This document shows positions 44,715 to 55,986 of a stretch of 64,000 bases of DNA, one piece after another (within the stretch, counting starts at the first letter, position 1; each line of letters opens with the position of its first letter). Source of the DNA: Globodera rostochiensis (Eukaryota > Nematoda > Chromadorea > Rhabditida > Heteroderidae); contig JAEVLN010000062.1 in assembly GCA_018350325.1 (NCBI GenBank), forward strand, positions 1 through 64,000, given 5' to 3'. The notes under the pieces are model-generated. The model did no database searches and had not been told where the DNA came from. It saw only the letters and a program-made list of their open reading frames with translations. The translations under genes were made by a program, and so were the position numbers.

Positions 44715-45098
44715 ATGAATTTGCTATTATTATTTCTATTTTTAAATGCATCACATTTAATTTGGACGGTTAATGAACCAAAAAATGGTAAAATTCGACC
44801 AACTTTTGATGAAATATATGGGAAAGGATGGGACAAAGATGACCATCAACAAATAAAAGTGGAAACATCGCCGTTAAACTCGGGAGAAAATGCACTAAAT
44901 GAACAAGCTGATCATGATGACAATATAGATCAGGATGTTGAAGCTTATAATTCGGATTCGACTGATCAGAGTTTTACACAGGAAGACCCGGATCGCATTG
45001 ATCAAAGTGATGATGAAACAATTGAAGGAATTAATGAAAAAAATGAATTCTCCGAGAAAGAAAAAAGAGAAATTATATTTCCAAATTTCACGCGATGA
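44715..45098 (+). CDS. secreted acidic protein (127 aa)
   Basis: Residues 1-17 are a strong signal peptide (MNLLLLFLFLNASHLIWT). The rest is highly acidic and Asp/Ser/Gln-rich (for example NIDQDVEAYNSDSTDQS), without Cys. The stop overlaps the ATG of the next frame (ATGA at 45095-45098). The pair may be one gene broken by a frameshift or joined by an intron I could not place. Secreted acidic leader plus HTH modules would suit a secreted effector-type protein, but no family is recognised. Confidence 0.55.
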   Translation: MNLLLLFLFLNASHLIWTVNEPKNGKIRPTFDEIYGKGWDKDDHQQIKVETSPLNSGENALNEQADHDDNIDQDVEAYNSDSTDQSFTQEDPDRIDQSDDETIEGINEKNEFSEKEKREIIFPNFTR

Positions 45099-45610
45099 GA
45101 AAAGAATATAAAGGAAAATTCCCGGCAACAGAAAGGGTTAAAATTGAGCGTAAAATTGCAAACCAATTTGGAGTCAGTCGCGAGAAAATTTATCAATTGA
45201 AGAATGAATTTGGCTTAAATAAAAAAAGTTTTTATGAAAAGAAAAAGCGCGAATTTATTGCAAGAATTGATGACATCAAAATGTGCCAACATGGAGAACA
45301 GATTAACCTTATCAAAAATTTGGGTATTTCTGAAAAGACGTTTCGTTGTTGGAAAAAAGAATTCTACTTCCAGTCAATTGTATGAATTTAAATAATTATT
45401 GTCAAATTTTTTCATTTTAATTTAGCGCAGCAACACTCCGATATCGAGACATTGGAATTGCTGGGAAAATATCACAAAATTAAACAAAGAAATCCTAAAA
45501 TTAGTGAAATTGATATTGCCAATATTTTAAATATTCCGAGAACAACATTATACGGATGGAAAAAACAATGCGGTTCCTTATTACGCATAAAACGAGCTAT
45601 TATATGCTAA
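45095..45610 (+). CDS. protein with three helix-turn-helix-like modules (154 aa)
   Basis: Exons 45095-45379 and 45431-45610 join in phase 0 using the acceptor GCGCAG. Three related modules are visible: IANQFGVSREKIYQLKNEF, IKNLGISEKTFRCWKKEF and IANILNIPRTTLYGWKKQ. Each reads as helix-turn-recognition helix of the homeodomain-like/transposase (psq) class. The protein is strongly basic, so DNA binding is likely. It could be the C-terminal part of the secreted protein immediately upstream, or a domesticated transposase fragment. Confidence 0.6.
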
Positions 45611-47423
45611 AGCTTATAAATTAAGCATAAATAAACACATCATTAAGAAATTAAATATTTCACAGAGGATTAAAATTCAAAATGGGATTTAGGTTGTCAG
45701 TATGGCCTGCCATGCCTTGATGGAAATTTCGAAAATGATTAAATATTTGATAGAGGAATTCATCAGATTATTTTTATAATCAGCGGCAGCAGAGAATTAA
45801 GAAATAAAGTAAAAACCAAACAAATGACCAATCAACAGCGTCAGCATATGCAGTTTTTTGCATAAACAAAGAAGCAAAATAACTGACCTTCAATGATCAA
45901 AAAACACACGAAATTTCCCTCATTTTTCAGTGTCCTCAATTTCTCGATTTCGTGGGAAATTCGCCAAAATCCCCCGATTTTCTTTTTTTTTTACAGGAAT
46001 TCCCTTGGAATTGGGGGAAAATTCCCTGGGAACGTTTCACTCACTCTTTTTTTACGGGCTCAGAGCGTTTGCTTCGCCTATGATTTGTGAACATCTTTTC
46101 CATTTGTGTTAGATACCTTCGTTTTGACCTGGTATGACTTAAATAAAAATAACAATAATGTAGTTCGGACCTCTTCGAGATATTTTGTTGTGAGTTCATT
46201 GTCCATCCACGTCCTACCACACCATAAAACAAACCAACTTATTCTTGTCATAATTTCCGGCACAAAGATTTTAAATCTGTTATCTTTTGTTCATTATTAA
46301 ATTTTCACGCGCGAATTGTCATTAAAAAGTTGTGACGTTTCTTGACAAAAAGTTCTTTAATGTTTGCTTGTAAATATTTATGTTCATTAACTGGAAAGAT
46401 TTAATTTAACTTTTTCCTATTTGTTCCGCAAACACTTTTCAACATCTTTAGATGAAAATTTAACTTTTTTGCATTAATTATTAATAAATAAATTAAAATT
46501 GAGGGAATCATGATTTTAAGAAGAATCGGAATTGGGATTAAATACCGTACAGTATTTTACTAAAATAAACCCAGTGGGGTTTATTTGGTGTTGCTCCCCG
46601 ACCCCGAACCCCGACCCCGAGCCTCAAAATGGGGGCATCCCCGACCCCAACATGCCCAACCCCGGCCTCCCCGACCCCAACCTTTTTTTATGTCGGAGAT
46701 TTTGGGTGAACAAATACCCACAAAGATCGGACTTTTTTTGGGGAGAATAAGTACTTTTGAAAAGGTTCGGATTCCGATTGCGGAAATGGGTTTTTACCTT
46801 ACCTATATGAAGAACAATGATGGAGGAAAAACAATTTCTAACATTTTTTAAAATTGTTTCTGTTTTTAAAAAATATTTTTGATGACTATTCAGATAAAAT
46901 TTTCACTTTTTTGGTCAGCAACATTTGATTTTCAAAAAAAGTATTACTTTGTTCAAGGTTGAATGATCTTAAGTATTTTTGTGTCATAAATTGTAGGAAA
47001 AAGATAGCGTAATTTTTATTCCATATATATTTTTTTAATTTTTGAAAATTCAAAAAGTTATATTCAGAGATTTTCACTTAAAACTTCCAAATTTAAGAAG
47101 TGTTGGCCAAATTTCGTTGATTTTTTCTTAACAAGCATTGTTAAAATTCTCAAAAAAATCCAGCGGCGCCTATCGGCACCACCGACTCCTCCAAATTCAA
47201 ACATGACGAGAACTCCATTAAATATTTTTTTTTTCACAAACAAAATTGTATTAACTCTTGAGATTTTTGAGGATAATGAATGTTAAAAAAATTATATATT
47301 TTATGATTGCCTAGTGAAGACATTCCAGAAATTTTTATGAACAAAATTTTCTAACAGGTCTTATATTTTGTTTGACAAAGTTTATTTTAATTATACATTA
47401 AGCATAATAAAACTTCAATTGCA
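45611..47423. other. intergenic, no gene
   Basis: AT-rich with a simple CCCCGACCCCGAACCCC-type tract at about 46590-46685 and one GC hairpin at 47162-47185. The short open frames lack supporting structure. Confidence 0.6.
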
Positions 47424-48861
47424 ATGGCATCGTCCGTTGATCCGGTAGTTATTATCTATTTAATTAACGGAATTTTCTTTTTTTAAGCTTTACGATCTTT
47501 ACATGAACAAAGGCTTTGTTCCTATTGAAATTGTTTTAACCGGAATCATTGCTATGATTTGTTGTGTCGGAATTGGCCTAAACTCGTCTCTCGTCTATTT
47601 GACCATCAAAACAAAGTAAAAAATATTCGATTAAATGCCAAATTTTGATATTTGCTAGTCGTATCTCGATCAAACTTTGTAAGAAAAACGGCTAACACTT
47701 ATCCGATCAGATCACTCCATTCGCCTTGCCAAATTCTGATCGCTTTGTATGCATTTTTTGCCTCATTTCTCCTTTTTGGAAGTTGCGTCAAATTTGTCAT
47801 TTTTGCGTTTGGAATTAATTACATCACACTGCGGACGTGCTTTTATATACAATTTATTCCACTAATTGGCTCAACAATTGCTTCGACGCTTCAGCTATGC
47901 ATTGGAATAGACCGTCTGATCGGAGTTATCTTTCCAATCTGGTGATAAAGCTTGCAATTTAAATGGAATTTTTAACAAATATTTTGATTTCTTTTTACAT
48001 TTGGGTTTATTCCAAAACGCAAAACTATGGCATTGTCTTCCTTCGTACTGCAAATTATTTAAAAGAAAATTATATTAAAATTGTAGCATTAAAATTTTAA
48101 GGTATAAAACAAGTGGAAAAAACGTCACTTTTAAATTTATTATTGGCATTTGTTTCATTAAGTCGATGTTAAATGAACTCAGCGCCTATATTGGAAGCTC
48201 CGCGCATTGGGAAAAGTTAGCATTTTTGCAAAAATTAATTTAAAAAAGAAAATTTAGACCTGTAATGTGCACACTTGGGGATCCCTCTAATCAACCCGAA
48301 AATTATTATTTCACTAATATCAATGCTTCAGTTATATATTGTGGCGAATTTTTATGTTACACACTGATTTGGCTAATTATTTGGGGCCAAAAATCATTGA
48401 GTTTTTATATTTTGTTCAATAAATATTTTCCCTTTTACATTTAGTCCCGGAAAATGTGAAAAAGTTAACACTTTCGCTGAGTGTTCTGATGTCGATTGGT
48501 CTGATATGCTACATATTGGTTTGCTTACAAATAATTCTATTCTTTATTTATTTTTTACAAATAAGAATATTTTCTTCATACGTGTCATAATGCCCTTACT
48601 CAATTTGGACGCATTTACAATTGAATATTTTGTTTTACCAATAAGTTTTGCTTTGCAAGCGATGGCATACGGAAGCAGTGCCCCGGTTCTCTACTTTTGC
48701 AAGTAAAAATTAATTTTTAAATATAAAAAGAAATATTTTATTTAAATTGATTTATACCTATTTTTAGTGGCCAATATCGCAGCGCTTTTCGCACACAATT
48801 TGGTCATCAGGCAAACCAAGTCACAATTGTCCGAACAATAATTGTACATTCAAATCCTTGA
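47424..48861 (+). CDS. seven-TM GPCR, diverged opposite-strand copy 5
   Basis: Same exon pattern as the array genes: 47424-47444, 47488-47615 (128 nt), 47711-47941 (231 nt), then TM4, loop/TM5, TM6, TM7 and tail exons to a stop at 48859-48861. Differences include YMNKGFVPIEIVLTGII in TM1, WYKTSGKNVTFKFIIGICFIKS in TM4, and a longer tail (QVTIVRTIIVHSNP). No inactivating change found. It lacks the duplicated last exon and its orientation is opposite, so it is an older paralog flanking the array. Confidence 0.8.
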
Positions 48862-49461
48862 CATTTAAAATTGACTAAAAACGAATAATCATTATTGTTA
48901 CCGAAAATCACATGTGTCTGAGTTGTTTAGTTTAATGAATTTTAAAATGGTCGTTTTACCCTCTGCATGAATATCTTATTAATCCTTCATCTGATCAATG
49001 ATTTAATCTTGAATTTTAATTTATGTATAAAAAGCTGTCACAATATTTGTAGGGTTTGACTATGCATTTACGAAAATAGAGTTTTAAAGCGGTTTTTGAA
49101 TCGGTTGAAAACATTGAAATTTAAGGAAAAATAAAAAAAGTTTTATTAATTAAAATAAATATTTAAAAAAATAATAGAGATCGCCCTGGACCTTGTATGC
49201 AGTCAAGCCTGGATTTTTCCTGGATATGGATTTTTGTTCAGGAAATCAGGTCCAGGCACCTCCCTAAAATCTAGGTCCCCAGGATCTGGGCCATGAAATT
49301 TTCAAATTGACGGACTCTAACAAATAATTTTTTGTTGAAATAAAGGTTTTATGCAATTCTAAAAAGTATTCGTGGGTTATCGAGGTTGCTCGCCACATCA
49401 TTATTCATTTTTTATTTGTTATCGTCTTCTATAAAGTGTTTCACGTTGGGTTTAGCCGGGC
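48862..49461. other. intergenic, no gene
   Basis: AT-rich; contains a local inverted CCTGGA/TCCAGG-rich patch at 49190-49280. Nothing else seen. Confidence 0.5.
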
Positions 49462-49469
49462 CCTTGAAG

Positions 49470-50332
49470 CAGGGCTGTGTCGAAATTTCGATTTTCGACG
49501 TTTTTTTCCTTTCGATTTTCGATTTCGACAAAAATGGGCTGTTTTTCGAAAATAATTTCGAAAGTCGTGGTCCCGGCTTTTAAATTTTTGGCAAGGACGG
49601 GCAGTGGTCTTGCCAACTTTTTGACAAAATTTCAATCTTTTTTACATGCTTCCCCTCGGTAGACGGACAGCTCAGTGGTTAGTCTTTTCTATGTTGTGTT
49701 TGGGTTCGAACCCGCTTCAGTGCGATCATTTTTTTAAAGCCTTTCTTCGGCCTTCACATTCTATCCCCCATTAACGGAACATTTTTAATGATTTTCAAAT
49801 ATTTTTAAACTAAAATGCGCATAAAAAAAGAATTTTTCAAATAAATTAATCACATCTTCTTGAATTTTTGCTTTCATTTTCTTAACAAATAGCATTAAAA
49901 TGTTCAAAAAATTCCCCTGCGGCGCCGACAGGCGCCGCCGAACTCCTCCACTTACGTAATTTTTTTTAAAAAAATTTTCCTAAATTCCAAAGCAAAATGC
50001 TTAATTTTTCTAAAATTTTGATGAAATTTCTTAACAAAATTGAGTTAAAAATCCAAAATTTTCTCGACGGCGCTTATCGGCACCGCCGACCCCCCCCCCG
50101 CCCAAAAGCTTTAAGCCTAATAAGGGCCACTGAAGCAAAAAATGATGACATCAAACAATATTTATTAAAATAAATTATTTTAATAAAATACTTTTTTTTA
50201 GTCACATAAAAAAAATTTCGATTTACTTTCGATTTCGATTTTCGACGTTTTTTTTCCTTTCGATTTTCGATTTCGAACTTTTCAGTTTCGATTTTCGATT
50301 TCGACTTTTTTTTAACTTTCGACACAGCCCTG
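49470..50332. mobile_element. hAT-like non-autonomous element (863 bp)
   Basis: Inverted ends CAGGGCTGTGTCGAAA / TTTCGACACAGCCCTG, flanked by a perfect 8 bp duplication CCTTGAAG (49462-49469 and 50333-50340). Subterminal TTTCGATTTTCGA repeats and two GC hairpins lie inside. No transposase. Different family from the 680 bp element, but with the same internal hairpin. Confidence 0.9.
49660..49735 (+). repeat. tRNA-like (SINE-type) pol III promoter segment
   Basis: A-box-like CAGCTCAGTGGTT (49669) and B-box GGTTCGAAC (49703) at tRNA-like spacing, ending near a T-run. I could not fold a convincing full cloverleaf, so I regard it as a SINE head and not a functional tRNA. It lies inside the hAT-like element. 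Confidence 0.45.
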
Positions 50333-50340
50333 CCTTGAAG

Positions 50341-51185
50341 CTGAATCTGGCCTCCATGTGATTCGAACGCTGGACTTGAACTTGGACATTTCGTTAACTT
50401 CAAATTTCCAAAAAATCTATTTGTTATTTTGGCCTCAAAATTGTCAAAAGGAAAGAAATGATCGAATCGTGCGTTTTAACTGCTTTTAAGGCCAAATTGA
50501 TTGTTTGGAAATATTTTTAAAAATTTATAGATGTTGAAATCTTAGGTTAGATGAATGCGCATGATGAATCTGATGTCATATTCATGGCCAACAACCGATA
50601 ACCCCTGTATTTCCATTTGGCCAAGTCGTTTGACTGAAAATCATCACAAAATTAGAAGGATTTCATGTATTTTCAATGATTTTGAGACCAAATTTGATAC
50701 TCTAAACTCGTAAATGGGTCCGGTGGAATTTAGAATTTTTTTTTTCTTCACAGGAGTCACTGATTTAAAAAAAAATTCATATCTTTGCTTAAAGTTAGCC
50801 AATTCTTATATTAGAGACTAGAATATTTTTACGATTTAAAAAATCGGAATTCTGTTTAAAAATTATGCAATTTTAATTCGGATCGATCAAATGATGGGTA
50901 GAATGTAGTTAAAAACATAAAATGGCTTATTGAATGCCAATTTTTCTTAAAATAAAACTATTAACTTTCTTCAAAACCTTAATTTTTGTGACATCTGTGA
51001 TTTTTTCCACAATTTGAAGATTTATTTTTTTTCTTTGTTCTAACTGTAGTTCTGACACCAATTAGCACAATTCTTGATGGGGTTATTTTTAATAAAAATG
51101 TGTTGTATTTTATAAATAGGGTTGGAATTTTTAGGTGATAAAAAAGAAATCGGGTTTAGGCACATAAATAAGTTTTATAAAACCT
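50341..51185. other. intergenic, no gene
   Basis: AT-rich unique sequence; no coherent coding or repeat signal. Confidence 0.5.
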
Positions 51186-51189
51186 CAAA

Positions 51190-51960
51190 AAGGTGCTAAA
51201 ACCCCCCAAAAATGCCAAAACAGTTTCTAAAAAGCCATCAGCAGCATATGACGTCAAAACCTCGCGGGTACCTCGCGGGTCTGAAAACTCGCGGGTCGAT
51301 TCTTTGAACTCACCGTCACTAAGCCCAAACCTATTGGAGGGGTCGGGGTCTTTGATCATGCCGCCCCAAGCTAAAACCGTCCGGGTATCGTCCGGGTCAA
51401 AACCTCGCGGGTACCTCGCGGGTCTGAAAACTTGCGGGTCGTTTTTGACCATGCCGCCCAAACCCAAACCTATTGAAGGGGTCCAGCCCTTTGAACTCAC
51501 CGCCCAAAAGCGAGCGGTTAATTCAGTCCCAAACAAACCGAGCGGGTACCGAGCGGTCTCTTTTGACATTGCCGCCCGCAAAGCCAAAACCTATGAAAGG
51601 GGTCCAACCCTTTGATCTTACCGCCCCAAGCCAAAACCGCGCGGGTACGGCGCGGCCAAAAAGGGCGCGGGTACCCATACCTATTGGAGGGGTCGGGGTC
51701 TTTGATCATGCCGCCCCAAACCAAAACCTATTGGGTCCTTTGATCTTGCCGCCACTAAACCCAAACCTATTGAATGGTTTCAACCCTTTGAACATACCGC
51801 CACCAGAACAAAAGCTGGTATCGACCGGCCAAAACCGTCCGGGTACCCGCGCCCTTTGATCGTGCCGCCCAGGGCTTATTGAGGGGTGGGTTTGAAAAAA
51901 GCGCGGACGATTTTTGATCAAACACTCAAAACCCATCGGGCCCATTGCCAAATCCAAAAT
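51190..51960. repeat. GC-rich degenerate repeat block
   Basis: Irregular repeats of CTCGCGGGT, CCAAAACC(TATTG) and GATC(A/T)TGCCGCC. The same phrases recur in the arms of the palindrome (53220-53460), and the style (CTCGCGG, CCTATTGAAGGGG) recalls the Polinton TIR subrepeats. Long open frames on both strands come from the periodicity. Confidence 0.65.
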
Positions 51961-52180
51961 TCAATTTCCCTCCCCCATCCCTCAAGGTCATTCCGGCAGC
52001 TGTCAATCAAACTTTCTCCGCGCATCAAAAATTTCCCTCTCACCTGTCAATCAAACTCCGCTCAAATTTTGTAACAAAAACATTCGGAAATCGATTTCAC
52101 TTTTGTGACATTTTTAAATAAGGCATAATGTGATAATACATTTCGGTAATTTCTTCAATATTTTTTCCACCCGTTATTAC

Positions 52181-53138
52181 TAGGGTTGGACAAGAACGGG
52201 TATCCGGAACCGGAACCGGGACCGGTATCCGGGTGTTTTGGGCTAATTATCCAGGACCGGTATCCGGGTGTCCAGGATCCGGGATACCCGGTATCCGGGG
52301 GTTGGATCTGGGCGGGTTAAGCACCCCTAATGGTGGTATTTTTTCCGAGAGATTTTTTTTTGTGATGGTGTTAGCGCTAGTAAAATTTTTGAATTTTGCG
52401 CGCCAATTTGCCATTTCCTATTAAAATTAAATAAAGAGATATGGGCTTATGTAATTTGTTTTTTATAATTAATTACCAATTTCACAAAACAATTGGCTTT
52501 CAACAAAAATTGCTCAAATTTTCTTTAAAAATTCTACCCGCGCTAATTTCGAGTTTGTCTAATTGAAACCGCCGACCCTTCCTCCCACAAATACAGCAGA
52601 ATTCTCAAAAAAAAAACTCGATCGGCAAATAACGATTTTTTATACAATTTTTATAACAAAATCAAAAATTCTACAAAGTTTACCAAAAGAAAATGCAATA
52701 TAAAATACTCCTTTAAATCAATTTCTTTTTTGTTAAACAATTTTTTTTAAAGAAAAATGAAATAAAAACCAAAAATGCACACCTAAAATCGAATTTTTTT
52801 TTTTGAATCAGCCCTCTCCCCAAAAAATTCTTAGGCATGCTTTGACCGTCTCCTGTTTTAGATTAAGAAGCGTTATTGACAAATGAAATTAACCATCCAA
52901 CTTGATTGAATTTTATTGTATTTTTATTTTATGCGTTTGACTTACTTTTTGGCAAAAATCGCGTGAAATTTGATTTTTTATAAAATTTTAATTATTATTT
53001 TCAAAAATTGAAAATTATCCGGTATCCGGACGGGTATCCGGGCATAAATTACTATCCGGTACCGGTATCCGGGTGTCAAGGAACCGGTGGAACCGCTATC
53101 CGGGGGACCCGGATAATATCCGGTTTTGTCCAGCCCTA
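52181..53138. mobile_element. hAT-like element with 8 bp duplication, left arm
   Basis: 958 bp, ends TAGGGTTGGACAAGAACGGG and (inverted) TAGGGCTGGACAAAACCGG, subterminal CCGGTATCCGG repeats. The flanking GTTATTAC is duplicated (52173-52180, 53139-53146). A related unoccupied site (CCCGTAATTACCAC) sits at about 53738 in a neighbouring direct repeat. Confidence 0.92.
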
Positions 53139-54566
53139 GTTATTACCACTTTGCCCGTCCAAAAAATTAAGGCAGTCAATCTTTTTCCGCTTTTGTAGTT
53201 TAGACCACAAAAAATTTCAGGCTCATAAAAACCTATTGAAGGGGACTAACCTTTGATCTTGCCGCCCAAGCCAAAACCTTTTGAGAGGTTCAACTCTTTG
53301 ATCATGCCGCCCCAAGCCAAAACCTATTGGGGAGGTCGGGTCCTTTGAACTTACCGCCACTAAACCCAAACCTATTGGGTCTTTTGAACATCCCGCCTTC
53401 TATCTGACACAAATGCGAGCGGTTTGCGGTCAATTCAGTCCCAACCAAACCGCGCGGAGTTAAACAACCCTACTTTTTTATGGGGGCCCCAGAACTATTG
53501 GGCCCATTGCCAAATTTAATTTCCCTCCCCCGTCCCTCACGGTCATTAGGGCACCTGTCAATCAAAACTTTTTCCGCGCACCAAAAAATTTTGAAACGGG
53601 TCACCTGTCAATCAAACTTCCGCCGCTCAAAAGTTGCAACAAAAACATTTGGAAAATCGATTTGACTTTTGTGACATTTTTAAATAGGGCATAATGTGAT
53701 AGTACATTTCGTTAATTTCTTCAATATTTTTTCCTCCCGTAATTACCACTTTTCCTGTCCAAAAAATTGGTCGTCAACCTTTTTCCCTTTTTGTAGTTTA
53801 GACCACAAAAAATTGCAGGCTCATAAAAAATCAAATTAAAAATTTTGGTGTTTCGATGTTGAAGTGAAAAGAGTGAAACGAACAAATGGGTGAAAAGGAA
53901 GAAACACAATTAGGTGAAAAGGGTGAACACAAAATAGGTGAAAAGAGGTGAAATCGGGTGAAATTTCACCTAAAAGTATATAGGACATGTGTTTTATGGG
54001 GGTAGTATGCATAAATAAAATGTCAAACTTAAACAGAGGAAATTTTGTACTGGTTAACCAAAACGAAAGTCTACCACTGTCATCTTCCACTCCCGCTCAA
54101 CACTAAATTAAATTTATAATCCCCACAGAAAATTGCCCACCAAAACAAACACATTTGAACTTTTCATTATCCGCCCGCTAAAAAAAAAAGACTGCAGGGA
54201 TGCATATTTACCAATCGAAAAAGAACTTGTTAATTTTAAGGGAAAAATAAAAATTTAAAATATGGGAAAAAGTAGTGTTTGTTGAAAATAAAGAAAAAAA
54301 TTACAACACGAAACGTTCAAATAACTTCAAGTTATAAGTATTATAAGGAGGTTGACAAATATGAGAGGAGTGGTAAAACACGGTGCTGAATTTTGAGAAT
54401 TATTATCAAAATTATGAGAATTATGGTCGGAAAAATTAAATTTGATTCTAAATTGATGGTCTGAAATGAGAATAGAATGACAAATATGAAAAACAGTAGA
54501 AGAAAACCGAGAATGACAGTCAAAACTGTGAGAATATTAGGGGAAAAAGGTGAACCATTTGAAACC

Positions 54567-54574
54567 TATAAAAG
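54567..54574 (+). promoter_or_regulatory. TATA box of palindrome small gene
   Basis: TATAAAAG about 30 bp before the ATG at 54602; same style as the Polinton promoters. Confidence 0.55.
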
Positions 54575-54601
54575 CAAATTCAAATACCAAAACATGAAGA
54601 A

Positions 54602-54948
54602 ATGTATCAATTTAGTCATCAAGTAAGCGATAATACAGCATTTCTGAAAAAGCTAGCTTCCAACAGTTCAGACCGAAAGAAGAACGAATTAATCGAATCT
54701 GCAACTACCGATCAAATTTTGGCAATTGTTGAAATTTGTGTAAACATTTTGAGTTTTAATTTCAAACTTAATAAAAGACAGAAACAAAGACTTGTTCAGT
54801 AGCAGATTTTTACCGGACTATTGCCAGATCCCGCTCAGAAAAAACAGCAAGAAAGGCGATACAGCACGGAAGCGGAATAGCATTAGGAGCGATTTTAGTC
54901 CCGATTTTAAGCGTTCTAGCTCAACATTTGTTAGAAAAAATCGTATGA
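54602..54948 (+). pseudogene. frameshifted pX-like virion gene (left arm)
   Basis: Diverged counterpart of the Polinton gene at 22876-23283. The block ILAIVEICVNILSFNFKLN followed by RQKQRLV aligns with LLSLVEICLNIVATRFTLTT and RQKKRLM. A stop follows at 54799 in this frame. The remaining homologous part (basic RSRSE-type stretch, then Gly and a hydrophobic tail) continues in another frame to a TGA at 54946, which overlaps the next ATG as in compact viral genomes. One missing base (or two extra) at about 54797 explains it. Present in both arms. Confidence 0.75.
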
Positions 54949-55808
54949 TGAAGTTTGCAAATAAAATGACAATGGTCCCGGAGGCAGAATACCATGCATT
55001 ATTAAATTCGCTCAGGGGCGGAGACTATTTGCAAAATGAAAAGGCCATGTTGGATGCAAAGATTATGCAAAATTTAGAAGATCCGACAATAAGTGAAGAT
55101 CTTAAAGCGAGTAGGCATAGTTGGCTCTATAAGGAGCGAAGAATGATAAAAAGAATGGTTGATAATAGACCGCAAAGAGTTGTGATTGTTAACCAAAATC
55201 CGGCACCTAATGTTGCACCATATTTGGGGGTTAGTCAGCCAAATACCCAGTCAACCGAGGAGCCAAGAAAATTCATAGTGCCTACAAAAAGGCTCAGAAG
55301 AGAAGAAAACGAAAGTGAAGAAGTTGATAAAAACTTGAGAGATGAAAATGCGAGGGAGGTGATCCAATCTTCATTAATTGAAGAGGAAGTTCCACTCGAA
55401 TTACACTCCCCAGTTTCTTCAGAAACATCATCAATTTTTAAAACACCAGAAAAATTGCGCACTACTACGATCATTCACCCAAACTTTTTGGGGGATCTTT
55501 TTAATTATGTATCTAAAAACAAGGATACATTTAAAATAACGGCAATGGGGAAAGTTCAATCTAATAAAAATCTGCCAATTGACGATAGTAATTATAGGAA
55601 CGTCTTGAGATATCTTGCTGGAGAAGAGGTCGACACACCCCGAGGAGCGAAATTTCTAAAAGATCGGCTCTTAAAAGATGCGACAATACGAGAAATGGTT
55701 GACAGGTCAAACGCCATGTGGGGAAAAGGTACAAAAAATATTAAAACTACCGGAACATTGCAGCAGAAGAAAAAACCATTTAAGCCAACATTATGGGCAA
55801 GGCTATAG
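54945..55808 (+). CDS. VPE-type virus-like protein, left arm (287 aa)
   Basis: Starts at the ATGATG overlapping the previous gene's stop. The N-terminus (KFANKMTMVPEAEYHALL), disordered charged middle, ordered C-terminal ~100 residues and final KPTLWARL parallel the Polinton 432-aa protein at 21530-22828. It is shorter because the middle linker is reduced. Gene order (pX-like then VPE-type) is the same as in the Polinton. Intact here and in the right arm, differing by at least one Pro/Ser substitution. Function unknown. Confidence 0.75.
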   Translation: MMKFANKMTMVPEAEYHALLNSLRGGDYLQNEKAMLDAKIMQNLEDPTISEDLKASRHSWLYKERRMIKRMVDNRPQRVVIVNQNPAPNVAPYLGVSQPNTQSTEEPRKFIVPTKRLRREENESEEVDKNLRDENAREVIQSSLIEEEVPLELHSPVSSETSSIFKTPEKLRTTTIIHPNFLGDLFNYVSKNKDTFKITAMGKVQSNKNLPIDDSNYRNVLRYLAGEEVDTPRGAKFLKDRLLKDATIREMVDRSNAMWGKGTKNIKTTGTLQQKKKPFKPTLWARL

Positions 55809-55901
55809 ATAAGATGTTTTAAAAAAGTTTAATATAATTTTGAATCTCCAACTTATAGCAGTTGCAAGGACTTTTAATTAGAGAAATTATAAACCCTGGA
55901 G

Positions 55902-55910
55902 TATAAAAAA
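55902..55910 (+). promoter_or_regulatory. TATA box with no complete gene behind it
   Basis: TATAAAAAA downstream of the VPE-type gene. In the Polinton the next gene is the integrase; here only an ATG followed by a stop (about 55980) remains before the FLYWCH segment, consistent with truncation. Confidence 0.4.
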
Positions 55911-55986
55911 GGAAAAGACAATCTTGCTAGGCGGGAAGGATATTTTGATAGCGTTAATTTAATTAAAGATTCCGATTTTATGTGAA

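Noticed and set aside
49660..49735. Functional tRNA gene
   Set aside because: A and B boxes are present but I could not form acceptor and anticodon stems; treated as a SINE-like segment.
51156..51957. Overlapping ORFs on both strands up to 143 aa
   Set aside because: GC-rich degenerate repeat block; no domain and both strands equally open.
54341..54523. 60-aa hydrophobic minus-strand ORF (and its twin at 58127-58309)
   Set aside because: Begins at TTG, lies in AT-rich DNA where hydrophobic codons are expected, and has no ATG or promoter.
54792..54944. N-terminal extension of the VPE-type ORF
   Set aside because: Starts at TTG and overlaps, in another frame, the tail of the pX-like gene; the ATGATG at 54945 fits the gene overlap.
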